Assembly (NCBI GenBank): GCA_964030475.1
Contig: CAXIPT010000001.1
Coordinates: 9,272,086 to 9,336,085 of the forward strand
Length of the DNA: 64,000 nt
Direction of reading: 5' to 3'
Source of the DNA: Tethya wilhelma
Lineage: Eukaryota; Porifera; Demospongiae; Tethyida; Tethyidae
Shown: positions 44,361 to 55,429 of the stretch, one piece after another
How the letters are laid out: every line of letters begins with the position of its first letter
How positions within the stretch are numbered: position 1 is the first letter of the stretch
Position numbers and translations under genes: made by a program
The notes under the pieces: generated by a model
Database searches by the model: none
Told to the model about the DNA's origin: nothing
The model's input: the letters and a program-made list of their open reading frames with translations, nothing else

Positions 44361-45720
44361 ACCCCCTCTACACAAATACTTAGTAACTGGAGGGTGTTTA
44401 TTGATTGTCGTGAGTGCAAGCAATCAATAATCAATGCAATTGTGTTATACATTCAAGCAGTACAGTACAAGCTGAAGCCTGACCTAATGCTAATCATAGG
44501 TGAATGCTATTCAGCAGAACAACCTTTGTATTGCATTTTGGGTGACGGTTCTGTACCATCACCTGATAGCAGATTCAAGTCAAATTCTGGAGAAGCCAAT
44601 ATGAGAATTTGGCAGCATGTACCACAAACCAGTGGCAGCCATGTACTAATATATTCTTCCGACACTGACGTCTATAATATTGGCCTATAACCTTACTTTC
44701 AGACAAGGATGTTATTGTACAGCTCAATTTCCCCAGTCACAGACAAACCTGCATGTATGTACATGTTAACAACCGATTGTATTAGCTCTTGACTTAGATC
44801 CAGATCTAGCAAGTCTACCAAGGGTTCACTTAGTCAATATATTCCAAATGCTCTACATTAGCTCTGGCTAGCTGTGATTACATATCTTACTTTGCAGGTC
44901 TGGGTAAGGTGTGCTAGAGTTTGTGTTATTCCACAGTGGTGTCACGTACGTGGTTTCTTCTGGGGATTGAAGAGCTGCTGTGGTGTTTTGGTACCTTTTA
45001 ACGAACCATGGCTGCATAATGTTTCTTGAAGTTCATTGTGCCAATGAGTCGACAGAATGACAATAATTTAGTTTAATGGACCCATCATATGTAAAGACCA
45101 GCTTTACACTCATCTGCTCACCAGTTATAAAGGTGGCATGCTTAAAGAATACATTAACGAAGACTGCAATGAAATCAGAACAATAGTCAATGATCGAATC
45201 ACCAGTGAAGAGGACCGCATGCCATCACTCACCTCAATGTGGCATCACTGGTTACGTTGTTGCTGGATAGCCAAGATGTGACATAATTCATCTGAAGATC
45301 GAAGATGCGTTCAGTACACTTTCTTCACTAGAATAAAAGAGTGGGTGGAAGCTTGAAGAAGGGGTCTTTGCATTTGACTGGGAATGTCCACAGGTACAGC
45401 AATCCATTCAACAGACCATAAACTTCCTCACAAAAGGTTGTTCCTGTAAGAAAGGTTGTCTCTCTCAGAGATGCGGGTGTAAGAAGAAGAACCTTCATTG
45501 TGGACCTGGTTGCCAATGTCAGAGTTGTAACAATCTCCTAGTAGATAAGCCCAAGCAAATTTCATCACAATTAGCTGACACAGACTCCTCTGAATCTGGA
45601 GAGAGTGACTGTAGTGATGAAGAAGAATCAGATTCAGATGACAACATACAAACAGAGATCATTACAGATGACTTAGATATGCCTGGATATGTAACTTTTA
45701 TGCATATTACACTTTTATAG
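44361..45720 (+). pseudogene. FEN/PIN-like nuclease with CXC tail, copy B
   Basis: Plus strand: WRVFIDCRECKQSIINAI, then SNSGEANMRIWQHV and HVLIYSSDTDVYNIGL (44394-44690); a shift, then VIVQLNFPSHRQT; then LDPDLASLPRVHLVNIFQML (about 44800) and, shifted, SCDYISYFAGLGK (about 44875); then ITSEEDRMPSLTSMWHHW (about 45200); finally FLTKGCSCKKGCLSQRCGCKK and CGPGCQCQSC (45420-45530) and an acidic Ser/Asp/Glu tail ending near 45719. The same sequence of blocks appears in copy A, so both derive from one gene type. E-A ... D-T-D ... CDY are the metal-site motifs of FEN/XPG-like PIN nucleases; the CXC tail is a probable DNA-binding unit. At least four frameshifts make this copy dead. Confidence 0.6.
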
Positions 45721-45724
45721 TTAT

Positions 45725-46550
45725 TTTTTTTTTATATTCAACTCTATACCCCCTCCCTGATCCGATTGTATACCCCATTTACAGGCTTAATTTGGACATT
45801 TTTGTTTCAAGGCATATATTGTCGTAAAATTTTGATGTACAGTTACCAAATACACAAGACTACATAATTATAACTCACAAAATCTGTGTCCAATGCTTAC
45901 CTTTTCATGTACTCGTCAACAAAGTCGATAATCGAGAGTGATCTGCATCACTGAGTTAAGAATCTACGCCTTGTATCGGCATAGTTTTAATGTGCTTGAC
46001 CTATAGTTATTCATCTATCCAATATTCCAATACCTTTGTTTTATTTCGTTGCGCTATTTCTGGTGACAATGTTGGTTTTACTCTTGCTGAAGCATATTTT
46101 TGTTGACGTGTGTATTCACTTACAAATGGAGCCATTATTGTGGTATTACCCACTTCGTTACAAAGTAAAATTTGGGCGCGGATTTACGTGTGCGGTTCGA
46201 CTGGTTTAGCAATGGTACAATGGTCTTAGGTCCTACCTTGAGGAGGTATGAAGCATTAAAATTCCATATGATTTTTACGTGATTTACTTGGATCAAATTA
46301 TATTCCAAATAGAATCTCTGAGCGTATGCACCCTCAGATTTTACAAGTACAACTTAAGCCTTCCACGTAGCAGCTCAGTAGTCGCACATCCTAGTAATAT
46401 ACATCAGTAGAACTGAACTTCATATCAAAGTCTCAAGATATACCAGTATTGACAAGAAACAGGCTGAAGACAATGATATTGAATACATTTTGGAAGTGAA
46501 TAAGAATGGACAGAGTTTTAGTCATTATTTACCAGACACATGCACACAAA
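45725..46550. other. No gene seen
   Basis: AT-rich spacer after the CXC relic; nothing supported. Confidence 0.4.
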
Positions 46551-46563
46551 CTTTAAAAAACAT

Positions 46564-47119
46564 GGCCTTCATTTTCTCTTTCAACAAAACGATTCTTAAT
46601 TGAATTCTGCAACATAAAGATAGGTCTGAAACGGAATGTCTTGTTCATCTCATTGTCGAACATTCTAACTATACTCCATCTGAGCCAATATTGAGTGAAG
46701 GATATATGTACACGTTCTTCAGATCCTGCATTTATGTAAATATGACATAATTTATAACACTGGTGATAATAATAATTGTCATACATACAGTCATACATGC
46801 ACATTAATTTTACGTATTATCACAAGAAACAAACAAATTAATTATTGTTGTGACTTTTTATCCAAGTGTTTGGTGTATATCCTTCTGGAACAGTTCGCTG
46901 TCTCAATTTTGTTATGATATCATCATTAGTTGCTCCTTCTTCACGCCACATCAAAATTTCATTCAGTACTTCAATTGGGACAGCAGGATTATATCTATCA
47001 GCCAAGACAGTTCCATCAGATTTTCCTGATGTAGGAAAAAATTGTACCAACTTAGGGTGGTTACATGTATTCATGACATTGTATATGTTTGTACTTCTTA
47101 GCGTGAGCATCTCCAACAT
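46564..47119 (-). CDS. Exon-like pieces of an unknown conserved gene
   Basis: A frame ending at 46838 carries VLADRYNPAVPIEVLNEILMWREEGATNDDIITKLRQRT in part, a compact helical domain that I believe recurs in sponge genomes, followed by TVPEGYTPNTWI. A second piece, 46753-46564, begins after an AAATGCAG acceptor with SEERVHISFTQYWLRW and ends at TAA. A donor for the first piece could lie at AAAAA|GTCACA, which is weak. Function unknown. Confidence 0.4.
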
Positions 47120-47370
47120 CGTTTGTTTACCTTGTTGCTGAATTTGGCTCGAGCATCAGCCTTGATTTAAAGAACCTATAATGGATGATAGTATCCACGT
47201 GCCTGAAATGAATTGAATTCTCCATCAGTTACACAGCCTAGTAAACAACATAATATAGTAAGCTACGGTCACGGATCATGACTCAATGTCTATACATGCA
47301 GACACGTACCAACTACACACATGTTAAGTTGTGTTATCTCCTTGATCATGCATTAAACAGCCTTCTTAAA

Positions 47371-48000
47371 TCATTCTCTTTCATCCCATTGTAAGGTACA
47401 CACTGCACTGGCATAGCATATTGTTTCACATTCTCTTGTATCTTGTTTCATCATGAATACAATATTATTATATGTGTCGCAGGTTTGCGAGTATGTTTTG
47501 AAATTGATTTGACAAAGGAGATCTCTTGCCGCATTTTTGTGAGTATACAAGGCATGTTGATACCTTCCAAGTTGATGTCTGATCTCCACTCTTATATAGT
47601 GTACACCCATTCTCATTCAGACGACTGAATTCATCCACTTTCCAACCTAGTTTGTAAAACAATTTTTTGCTAGCCTTGCTGGATTTCGAGGATTCATCAA
47701 AATTCTTGATAGCATCAGTCAAAACTGTGATGGATACAATACTTGATTCCATACATACAATCCAACATATACTTACTAGATGAGATTGTGTTCTTCATAC
47801 CCATACAGAGGTATGCCCAGTCTCTACGCTAACAGCATATGTGGTGACACGGGGATTGGCTCCAGGACCTTTGTTCATCAAGGCAGATGGAACACCTTTA
47901 TCGAAGTCAACCTTTATCAAACAGGCAAAAGCATCCTTGGGAAGATTCTGTATTGTCTGGCTACACTGGCAATAGTTTTCGAATTGGTGCTGAAATTATT
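47371..48000 (-). CDS. Exon-like pieces, unknown protein
   Basis: An open segment at about 47998-47807 follows a good acceptor (TTAATAATTTCAG) and reads NLPKDAFACLIKVDFDKG, then GANPRVTTYAVSVETGHTSVWV before TGA; a perfect GTAAGTAT donor follows at about 47780. A separate frame from 47752 starts MESSIVSITVLTDAIKNFDE and continues with a Lys/Ser-rich helix and KKLFYKLGWKVDEF. They may be two genes or one degraded gene. I cannot name either. Confidence 0.35.
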
Positions 48001-48225
48001 AAATGTATTAGCTCAACGCTCAGTATTATTGTCCACCCTGTATGCTGGCATAGAAGTTCACTAATTTAAGAGGAAAAAATTGTAGGGTCTTAGAAGTCAG
48101 TGGTGTTTGGAAAAGGGTCACCATATCCTTTTGTGTTCGTACACTCAGGCTTACAAAGTATGAAATTTCAACAAATTTTAATACTTCACCGCTCTACTAT
48201 ATTATGGAACATAATATTGTTACAT

Positions 48226-49224
48226 TTATATTATAGGATCAAGTTGTCGAGAGTTCTCATATTTTCTTCGTTGAGAAATCGAGGTGGTAGCAAAAGCAAC
48301 GTCTGGTGAATTCAATAGTTTCACTTTTTTGGAAAAAAGTAGCTTCTCTTCAACTGTGCCCTCCTCGCAGTATGCGGTTAGGTCAAGGATTATTTTGTCG
48401 AATAGTGTGACTTTGTGAGAAGCCCCTGTTGTACTGTCAATGAGGACAACTTTAGCCATTGTTTAAAGTAGAACAACTGGTGATCTTTGTGCAGGACTTG
48501 CCTTTTGAACAATGTGCGATGAGTGGAGTTGTCTGGATCAATCTTAGAGTTGCAGAGTTTGCAACTGAGATATTGAGAAAATAGCTCTAAAGTTTCAATT
48601 TCTCCTACAATAGCTTTTGTGTTTGGTGGGAGATCACTAGTGGTTTGATCAAGTTTGTCAACAACTTCGCCAAGGTCTTCATCTATAGGAGGTGAATTTC
48701 CAAGTTGACAGTAAAGGATAGAAATTTTTTCCGGCAAACTGCTTGATTCGTACTTCGTTCAGCTTGTAGACATTATGGAGATGCAAAGAGTTGATCTTAA
48801 TTATTCTCCCAAAGAACGATTCTACAAGCTGCTGTAGCATCTCCAATGATACATTCTTGTAATTTTTACCCTGTGAGTTGGTGACTTCTTCTGGGGCTGA
48901 GATGGAGACTACTTTCACGGTCACGGAAACTGTTTGGTTTATGCCCCGTTCTTTCCTGTTCTATAGCCTTTGCTCTCTTTCTTCAGGTGTTTCGGCATCC
49001 ATTCTGACTTGCCAATTAACTGTCAGCTGTTCTAGCCTTTGCTTTCTTTGCTCAGGCGTCTCGGCATCTATCCTGAGTAGCTGATTAATTTTCAGCTGTT
49101 CTAGCTGCCTTTGTTCTTGCTGTTCAAGTGTCTCAGCATCCATTAATAAAGTACGTACTCCTGCTGGCCACTGTATTAATGTATCAGTGGTGTTACGTTT
49201 TAGGCTCACAAGGATACTGACCAA
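48226..49224 (-). pseudogene. RPA70-like OB-fold protein with repetitive N-terminus (relic)
   Basis: From 49224 leftward, about 2.5 repeats of a 23-25-residue unit (DAETPEQRKQRLEQL-type) similar in style to Helitron N-terminal repeats. After a break comes VKVVSISAPEEVTNS, then YKLNEVRIKQFAGKNF, an OB-fold-like segment of RPA1 relatives. Then NTKAIVGEIETLELFSQYLSCKLC with a zinc-ribbon start, and in another frame AKVVLIDSTTGASHKVTLFDKII. RPA binds single-stranded DNA; RPA-like ORFs accompany some Helitrons. Frame changes at about 48720 and 48470 break the gene. Confidence 0.5.
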
Positions 49225-49229
49225 ATTAT

Positions 49230-49780
49230 TTTAGACTTACCCAGCTCTTGCAGGCCATTAGCGATTTCCAACCAAAATTGAAACCTTACAAGTAGGGGTC
49301 AAACTCTCCATAATACTCTTTTATGGGTCTAGACCTACATTGTGATACAAGTTTCAGCTTCATATCTCATTCAGTTAAAAAGTTACATGCAAAAGAAGGC
49401 AACTTGACATTGTGCTTTACAGATTTTCCCATTACAAATGTACGTGGCACTGAGGACTTCATAAAAACAACCACACTTTGTTTAACTATAACTTTGCTTC
49501 TGAATAAGCTATGAAGCTGAAACTTTTACCAAAAGACTCAGTAAAAACGCAGTTTTTTTTTTGTGCTGGTGATTAAAATTTATATGGCTTCAACATAACA
49601 CATACATGCATCCAAAAGCCCTATAAATATTGTACATAAAACTTGCCATTTTATCTTTAAACACATAGGCTAAAACTGTATTTTAGAGGAAAAAATAGAT
49701 CTGAAAAGTAAAAATTAAAGAAGAATATTAGGCTAACATGTCCAAGTCACCATTATCGATGTCTTCATTATAGATGTAAA
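49230..49780. other. No gene seen
   Basis: AT-rich; no supported feature. Confidence 0.4.
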
Positions 49781-49784
49781 GTTA

Positions 49785-50260
49785 ATATTTCTTCTTCACC
49801 GTCATACTGCACATTAAACCAGTCATACGTTCCTTCCACCACACCCAGTATATGGCCACTGCCCAGTGTACCATCGTTCAACTCCATCATCACACCATTT
49901 GTGCCTTATTCTCTTACCAACCAGGGCCTCTTGGTTCTCAACTGTATGCCTATCAACAGACTGTGAAGGAGGACATGCCCAGACAGCAGTTTGCAAAGGT
50001 TGGCAATTAGCTCACTGACTGTAAGCTTTCTGCGATTTCTTGATAGGATAAAAACTTCTTTCTCAGGGTGATTTTGCTCCAGAACTTGCTTCGTTGAAAC
50101 TTGAAATGAGTAATAATGCTGTTCAAACTTGGATGTTCCATCACTTCTTTAGTGTAACATTGTCAGACTTACTCAGTTCTTCTGCTAGCTGTTGGCAAGA
50201 TAAACCTTTCATTTCTGACAACATTCTCACTAATGTTGCTGACTGGGGTAACTCGTCCAC
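49785..50260 (-). pseudogene. Mobile-gene fragment (DGTSK motif and Tudor-like tail)
   Basis: Leftward from about 50255: DELPQSATLVRMLSEMKGLS, then QQLAEELSKSDNVTL, then in a shifted frame DGTSKFEQHYYSF, then VLEQNHPEKEVFILSRNRRKL, then NQEALVGKRIRHKWCDDG and VEGTYDWFNVQYDGEEE. The last part is like a small Tudor/chromo barrel found at the end of mobile-element genes. The first part matches my memory of an unnamed animal transposon protein. Three frames are needed, so it is dead, and the central part is deleted. Confidence 0.45.
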
Positions 50261-50344
50261 CACTAAGCCTGTTACATGTTTCAGAACACATCTTAATAAC
50301 TGGTTCTACATTATTTATTCCTACATTCATACTCAATAGCTCAA

Positions 50345-51500
50345 TACAGCACTGTTGAATGTTATCAAGATATTTCTGCCTATGCTCTTTAGTTTTAAAT
50401 GAATTTGATTCTAATTCTTGTATTCTCTCTTGTAAAGTATCCTGCTCATTTAAATTTCAACCCCTTTCAAGTCCATCTGAAGTTCATTTATTTTTTTGTC
50501 AAGGTTAATTGTTTGTGCTATAATCAGGATGGGTGGGAACTATATGCAACTGTGCTTGATGCCTCGTGGTCTTCCTTGGTTACTGAATCATGTTGGTTAG
50601 GTTGATTGTTGTCAATATTGTTTTGTTAAGGCCTTTGGTAGATATTTTGGATAGAGTACCTAGTTTGCATATCCAGAAGTATTATCTCTTCTTTAGCAAC
50701 ATTTGTTGTGCATTATTGGTTGTGCACTGCAAAAAATTAAAAGTAGTTTTAACTTTTTAAAAAAGTTGATTTGCCTGAAACTGTACTAACCCTAAATTAA
50801 ATTAATTTAACCAATTAAAAATGGAGTTAAAATTCCTTCTTTTATCAAAGTTCACTTTAATTCATTATTATCTTGTTATTTTGACATTATTTAAATGTTA
50901 CTTTTAATATATTCAAAAATTGAAATAACCATTAATAATTGGTAAAATTATAACCACAGTATGTGCTTGTGATTTCAACACTTTGCAATTATTTGAATCA
51001 ACCACATATTATAGTTCTAATTTAACTACAGTAAATAGTAATATAACCATAGATTAAGTTTGAATATACTTTTTGTGACTTACTTAATTACTGTGACTAT
51101 AGGTTAAATTAACACAATACTTTGACGTTAATTTAAGAAGTATATTATTTGAGTTTTACCACAAGTTTACAGTGGTTTCTCATCAATGTTGCAATTCAGT
51201 TTAATTAATATTCAATTTCTAATCACAAGTACATGTCATGCTAATTAAAAAATACGTAGAATAGAAAATGATGCATGGAAATATTATTGATGAAATGATC
51301 ATTTAAACGCATGAAACTTGAAAAAAAGCAAAACAAAACTTAGGCCTAGTGATAACAGTTGCTCCGGCTTTGAATAAATGAAATACAGAACAGTTGCACA
51401 TGAAACATGAGCGAGGAATATAAATGATTACTGTAACAGTTCATGATATTGAGTGTCAGACTGCACAAAGGGTAGTTAACCCATGGCATAGTTTTGCAAG
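50345..51500. other. No gene seen
   Basis: Strongly AT-rich stretch with no supported coding frame, apart from 51466-51508, which would be the original end of the SAMD3-like gene before transposon insertion. Confidence 0.4.
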
Positions 51501-51510
51501 TCAGAGGATA

Positions 51511-52856
51511 CACAGTAAAAACGGATGTGTCAAAATGACATGTGTTCATTTCTTACTCATGTGTCAAATGTAAAAAAGTGTGTTAAAATAGCACACTTAG
51601 CTATAAATGGTGTGTCAAATGCCTAAAGGTATGTCAAAATAACACATTTGACAAATTTGACACACGAGTAAACGTCTAGTGTGTAATTTTAACTCAGAGA
51701 TCTATGCTAATCACACACACTGCTGTGTTACTTTAGCTCAACAGCTGTGCTAAATCCATACAAGCAATTTAGGCATTATCTTCTCTGTTAGGACACACTT
51801 TAGGCTATAATAACTGTTCAGTAATCAAAGTATTCAATTGTGTATTCATTTTTATGACTCATTGGCCAAACAAGATGACTTCTGGTAAAAAGGCAATACA
51901 ATGAATACCTAGCAAGATTCTAAGAAGCTTCTACATCATTCTTTTCCAACCAGGACCGAAAGACAAACTCCTTTCAAGAGATTTTCAGCTCCCACAGCCC
52001 AAAACAACACAAAACTCAGATTTATTCCAATTAAAGCCCAACGTAAATACTATGACATCATTCTGTTTTGCGCATGCTCAGTAGTCATTTTTCAATCATA
52101 GAGACAGCTGCCACAAAGAAAACTTTGTTTTTTTGTGAAGACAAGAAAAAAGACTGTAAAATGAGTTGTGAGGAGTTATTTCTACAAAAAGAGAAACGCT
52201 AGAGTTGATAAAAGATGGAATTTACGGTAAGAAGTAAGATATCAACTTTTTTGTGGTGTGATGAAAGTTTGTAAATAAAACTATGATTTGTTTTGCCAGA
52301 TAAAAGATTGTAGACGTGCCAAAGACGAAGTACAGTTACAATCTAACAACAAGAAGCTTGAAATCATGGTGTTTTCACGGTCCTGCAGTAATCTCAGTTG
52401 GAACCCCCTCAGAATCTGAAGGTCAGTCAAAATTCGGCTTTATGCTGAGTCCTCTTGTTTGTTATAAGCCTTGGTTTTTATCTATTTATTAGACTTTCAC
52501 CAGACCTACCTCATGAAGTTTGTTCAAGCCTGGCAAGATGATCAAGTCAAGTGTGCTGACTCTATTATGGTTTCTTATTTGTCCAAGTATTCCATGCATG
52601 GATACCACTGTCAGTATTTATATTTGCTGATGTTGTTTCAGTTCTGAAGTATTTTCTTTGTGATTCAAAATTGTTTTTATCAAGAAAAGTAAAATTTTAG
52701 CGCAGAAAAAGCAAGCAATGATATGACACACTTGACTGATAACCTGCATGCTGTTTCAACACAGTTCAAAGTTGACATGTATGTAGGTGTGTCAAAAAAT
52801 GGACAAATAATTGACACGCGAACGCGTGTCATTTTGACACGGTTGTTTTTACTGTG
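51511..52856. mobile_element. TA-target non-autonomous transposon (1,346 bp)
   Basis: Ends are inverted: CACAGTAAAAAC then GTGTCAAAATGACA at the left and the complement at the right, with a 4-base difference between the two blocks. TA lies on both sides (51509-51510 and 52857-52858). Just inside the left end, TGTGTCAAA-type words recur several times (51530-51720), typical of subterminal repeats. No transposase is encoded; a partly exon-like segment occurs near 52140-52560. It sits in the last coding exon of the neighbouring gene. Confidence 0.85.
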
Positions 52857-54327
52857 TACTGTTAAATAAGTACTACTTTTTTTGACATTAGGTGCAGGCA
52901 TGCCAATGTCATATTCTTGAAAGAACAGGCAGAAATCCTCAATGGTCTTTTTGTATTTCAAGTTAAAGACATAATGCAGTATAAACCAGTAGACTAATGA
53001 CTTACAAAATGATGAAACATTGGGAAGAAAAACTTTTTTCTCCGCACACAAAAAATACATGTCAACATCAGTGACCCCATCAGCATCAATGAAGCTAACA
53101 ATTTGAGGCCAATTGCTCGAAGAGTTTTCTGCAACAACTTTTGGGTCCTCGTCAATCTGATCAAAATATAAATATATGTTAAGTATTGTATCTCTCAAAC
53201 AACAGTTTTACCTTGTGCTCAGTATAAACTTCCTCCAACAACCCTTCACCCTGTTTGAATAGCATGGTTAAAAGTAGAACAACTGCCTTCTTCTCTTCCT
53301 CTTCCTGATCACCTAAATAATTATGCAAACATTATTACCGTCAATTGCATGCCATGCATGATAATTTATTCTACCTTCAAATTTCGTTTCAAGAGTTGTC
53401 AGTGCCATTCGAACTGGTTTTGATCTAAGATTTCCAGCATACTCGAGGATAGCAGGTGTCCATTTGTTCTTCCAATCTTCCACAGCAACCTTTACCACAT
53501 CTCGTTTCTTAAGAATGGTGTCAACTTCTTGTTCTAGCTGTATAAAGGACAATAAACTCTGCACTATATAGATCTACGTGGGTCATGAGTGTTACAGTAC
53601 TATGACATGCTTACATAATGCAATATTAATATTGTGGTCCAACTTTTTTATTCAGTGAAATGGCAAACTTACAGCCAATGGCATTGTGAGAGGCTTGTAT
53701 TTCTCAGTTATCTCAAAGATATGCTGCTTCTCAGAGAATTTCACGTGGGCGAATTGGGTAGGTTTGTTTGAATAATGGCAAAACAACACTCATCCTTGGT
53801 TTCTCCTTTTCCATTTCTAAGTCTAGGGCTTCCACCTTGTCTTGGTCAACTTCATCGTCAGGGACTTCAGGGTATCTCATTAGAAGTGGATCTCCTTTCT
53901 TTGGGCCCCCACGCTTTGCTGGTGGTGTGTCCAGTTCTGCTCCTACTCTTTTTTTTCCCTTTTTTCTTGTAGCAGTTACTTACCCTATCGATTATTTTTT
54001 TGGTCCAAGTACCCTATATATGTAATAACGCACGACAAAATAACCAATTATATGTGTTAACTTATTATCTGAAATTGATACACAACCACATGTATTATAG
54101 GCTCAAAGATGCTGACCACAAACATTACTTCAAGTCAAATTAGTACAAAATTATGTCAACCAAAAACAATACTTACTCTCATGAACTCATACTTTGTGAC
54201 TAACTGCTTCGCAACTCATTTACAGAAGTCTGTATTGGGTTTGGTATCATATGCAAACATATTAGCCACAAGATCTCGCACTAGAGTACTCCTCAAATCA
54301 GGGGTCAGCATTTTGCGCTGTGTTGCT
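52857..54327 (-). pseudogene. SAMD3-like multi-exon gene, interrupted at both ends
   Basis: Visible exons on the minus strand: about 54327-54177 (KMLTPDLRSTLVRDLVANMF, KYEFM), about 54000-53740 (PPAKRGGPKKGDPLLMRYP, EALDLEMEKEKPRMSVVLP), about 53735-53670, 53537-53375 (EQEVDTILKKRDVVKVAVED), 53312-53212 and 53161-52857. The last three join in frame through GT-AG sites. The final exon has DMYFLCAEKKVFLP and FCLFFQEYDIGMP. The layout matches fish and sponge proteins annotated as SAMD3-like; their role is unknown. Defects: an in-frame TGA in the first exon, a frame change at an A-run near 53950, and a transposon inserted after the STYLTV codons, so the last residues now come from transposon sequence. 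The 5' side stops at an N (54329) next to a truncated MITE. Confidence 0.65.
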
Positions 54328-54329
54328 AN

Positions 54330-55425
54330 GTCAGTTTTTTTCCCGAAGTATTCTACGTGTGACCGTATAATGAGGCTCTTTTAATCAGATTGTATGTGGG
54401 CAGGGCCAGATCTAAAAAAAATATATGACAGCACGTTAAGTGACAGCTTTTGTCTTCACTTCTGGTGTAGATTCACGGCAATAAGTAAGTTTGAGCTATC
54501 ATTTTTTTCATATTGTAAGAAAGAGAAGCCAACTGAATCGATCTGACCCTGCAGAGGGTTGGAAATAATTACTTAAGCGTGTAACGCTTCCATACTCGAT
54601 CTGGAATGTTGCCTCTTGACATATGAAGAAGTTTTCCCTCAAAACGCTCATGTCCTCCTTGAACTGCGAATTAGAAGAGCCTTTGATTCAGCAGGTGCCA
54701 ATTAGTGAGAACTCAGGACCAAGGTGTGACTATCACTGCTCACTGTACATTAGTAATGCTACCAAGAACCTTCAAACTGAACTTTGATCCGATTTTGCCG
54801 TGCTATAAACTCACTTTTTTTTAACACAATGATTGGCAAAAGTACGCTGAGGCTCTAAACAACATCACCACGTGTTGCAATTTTTCATTAAATTCTTATA
54901 ATTGGAGAAAATCTAGAAAAAGGTAAAGGGTTGTTGGATCTGCCAGCTCAGTTGCAATAGAGTGAATGGCTAGAGTTGTCTCTTTCAAGTGAAAAATGCC
55001 GCGTGAAAATAAGACAAATACCTATCATATTATACATCATCAGATAGAAGAAAGACTGAACAACTTTAGAATGGGTTGCAAAATTTGAAATATCAATTAT
55101 GGAAAAAATATTCAAGAAAAACATACAAATTATAGACAATTTTGGTCATTTTCCAATGTCAAAAGGTGTGACAAGCTGTGAATTTGCAAAAATGATCACA
55201 AACTTCTTTATATGTATATAAACTGACGCCAGAAAATTTTGGCTACTCTTTCTCTGAGCGTAGCAATTTAGTATGCTGAGGTCTTCTTTATCTGTTTAGC
55301 CTTGAAAGTTAAAAGGAATAACTGTCTAAGCTGTTGTTCAAAATTCGGCAGGAAACTGCTGCAGTAATTTGCCAGAAAGAAACTTTTTTTCTTGCTCATT
55401 AAATAACAGAATGTACCTCGTAACC
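54330..55425. mobile_element. TTAA-target MITE copy 2, left-truncated and interrupted
   Basis: Related to 17541-18160. The right end GTAACC|TTAA (55426-55429) is intact; the first roughly 105 bp of the left end are missing at the N at 54329. Between 54624 and 55210 a second MITE is inserted. Sequence on both sides of that insert lines up with the complete copy. Confidence 0.85.
54624..55210. mobile_element. TGAAGAAGTTT-ended MITE, nested copy
   Basis: A 587-bp element starting TGAAGAAGTTT and ending with its near complement AAACTTCTTTA, flanked by TA. It is a close relative of 59018-59617 and interrupts the TTAA MITE. Confidence 0.85.
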
Positions 55426-55429
55426 TTAA

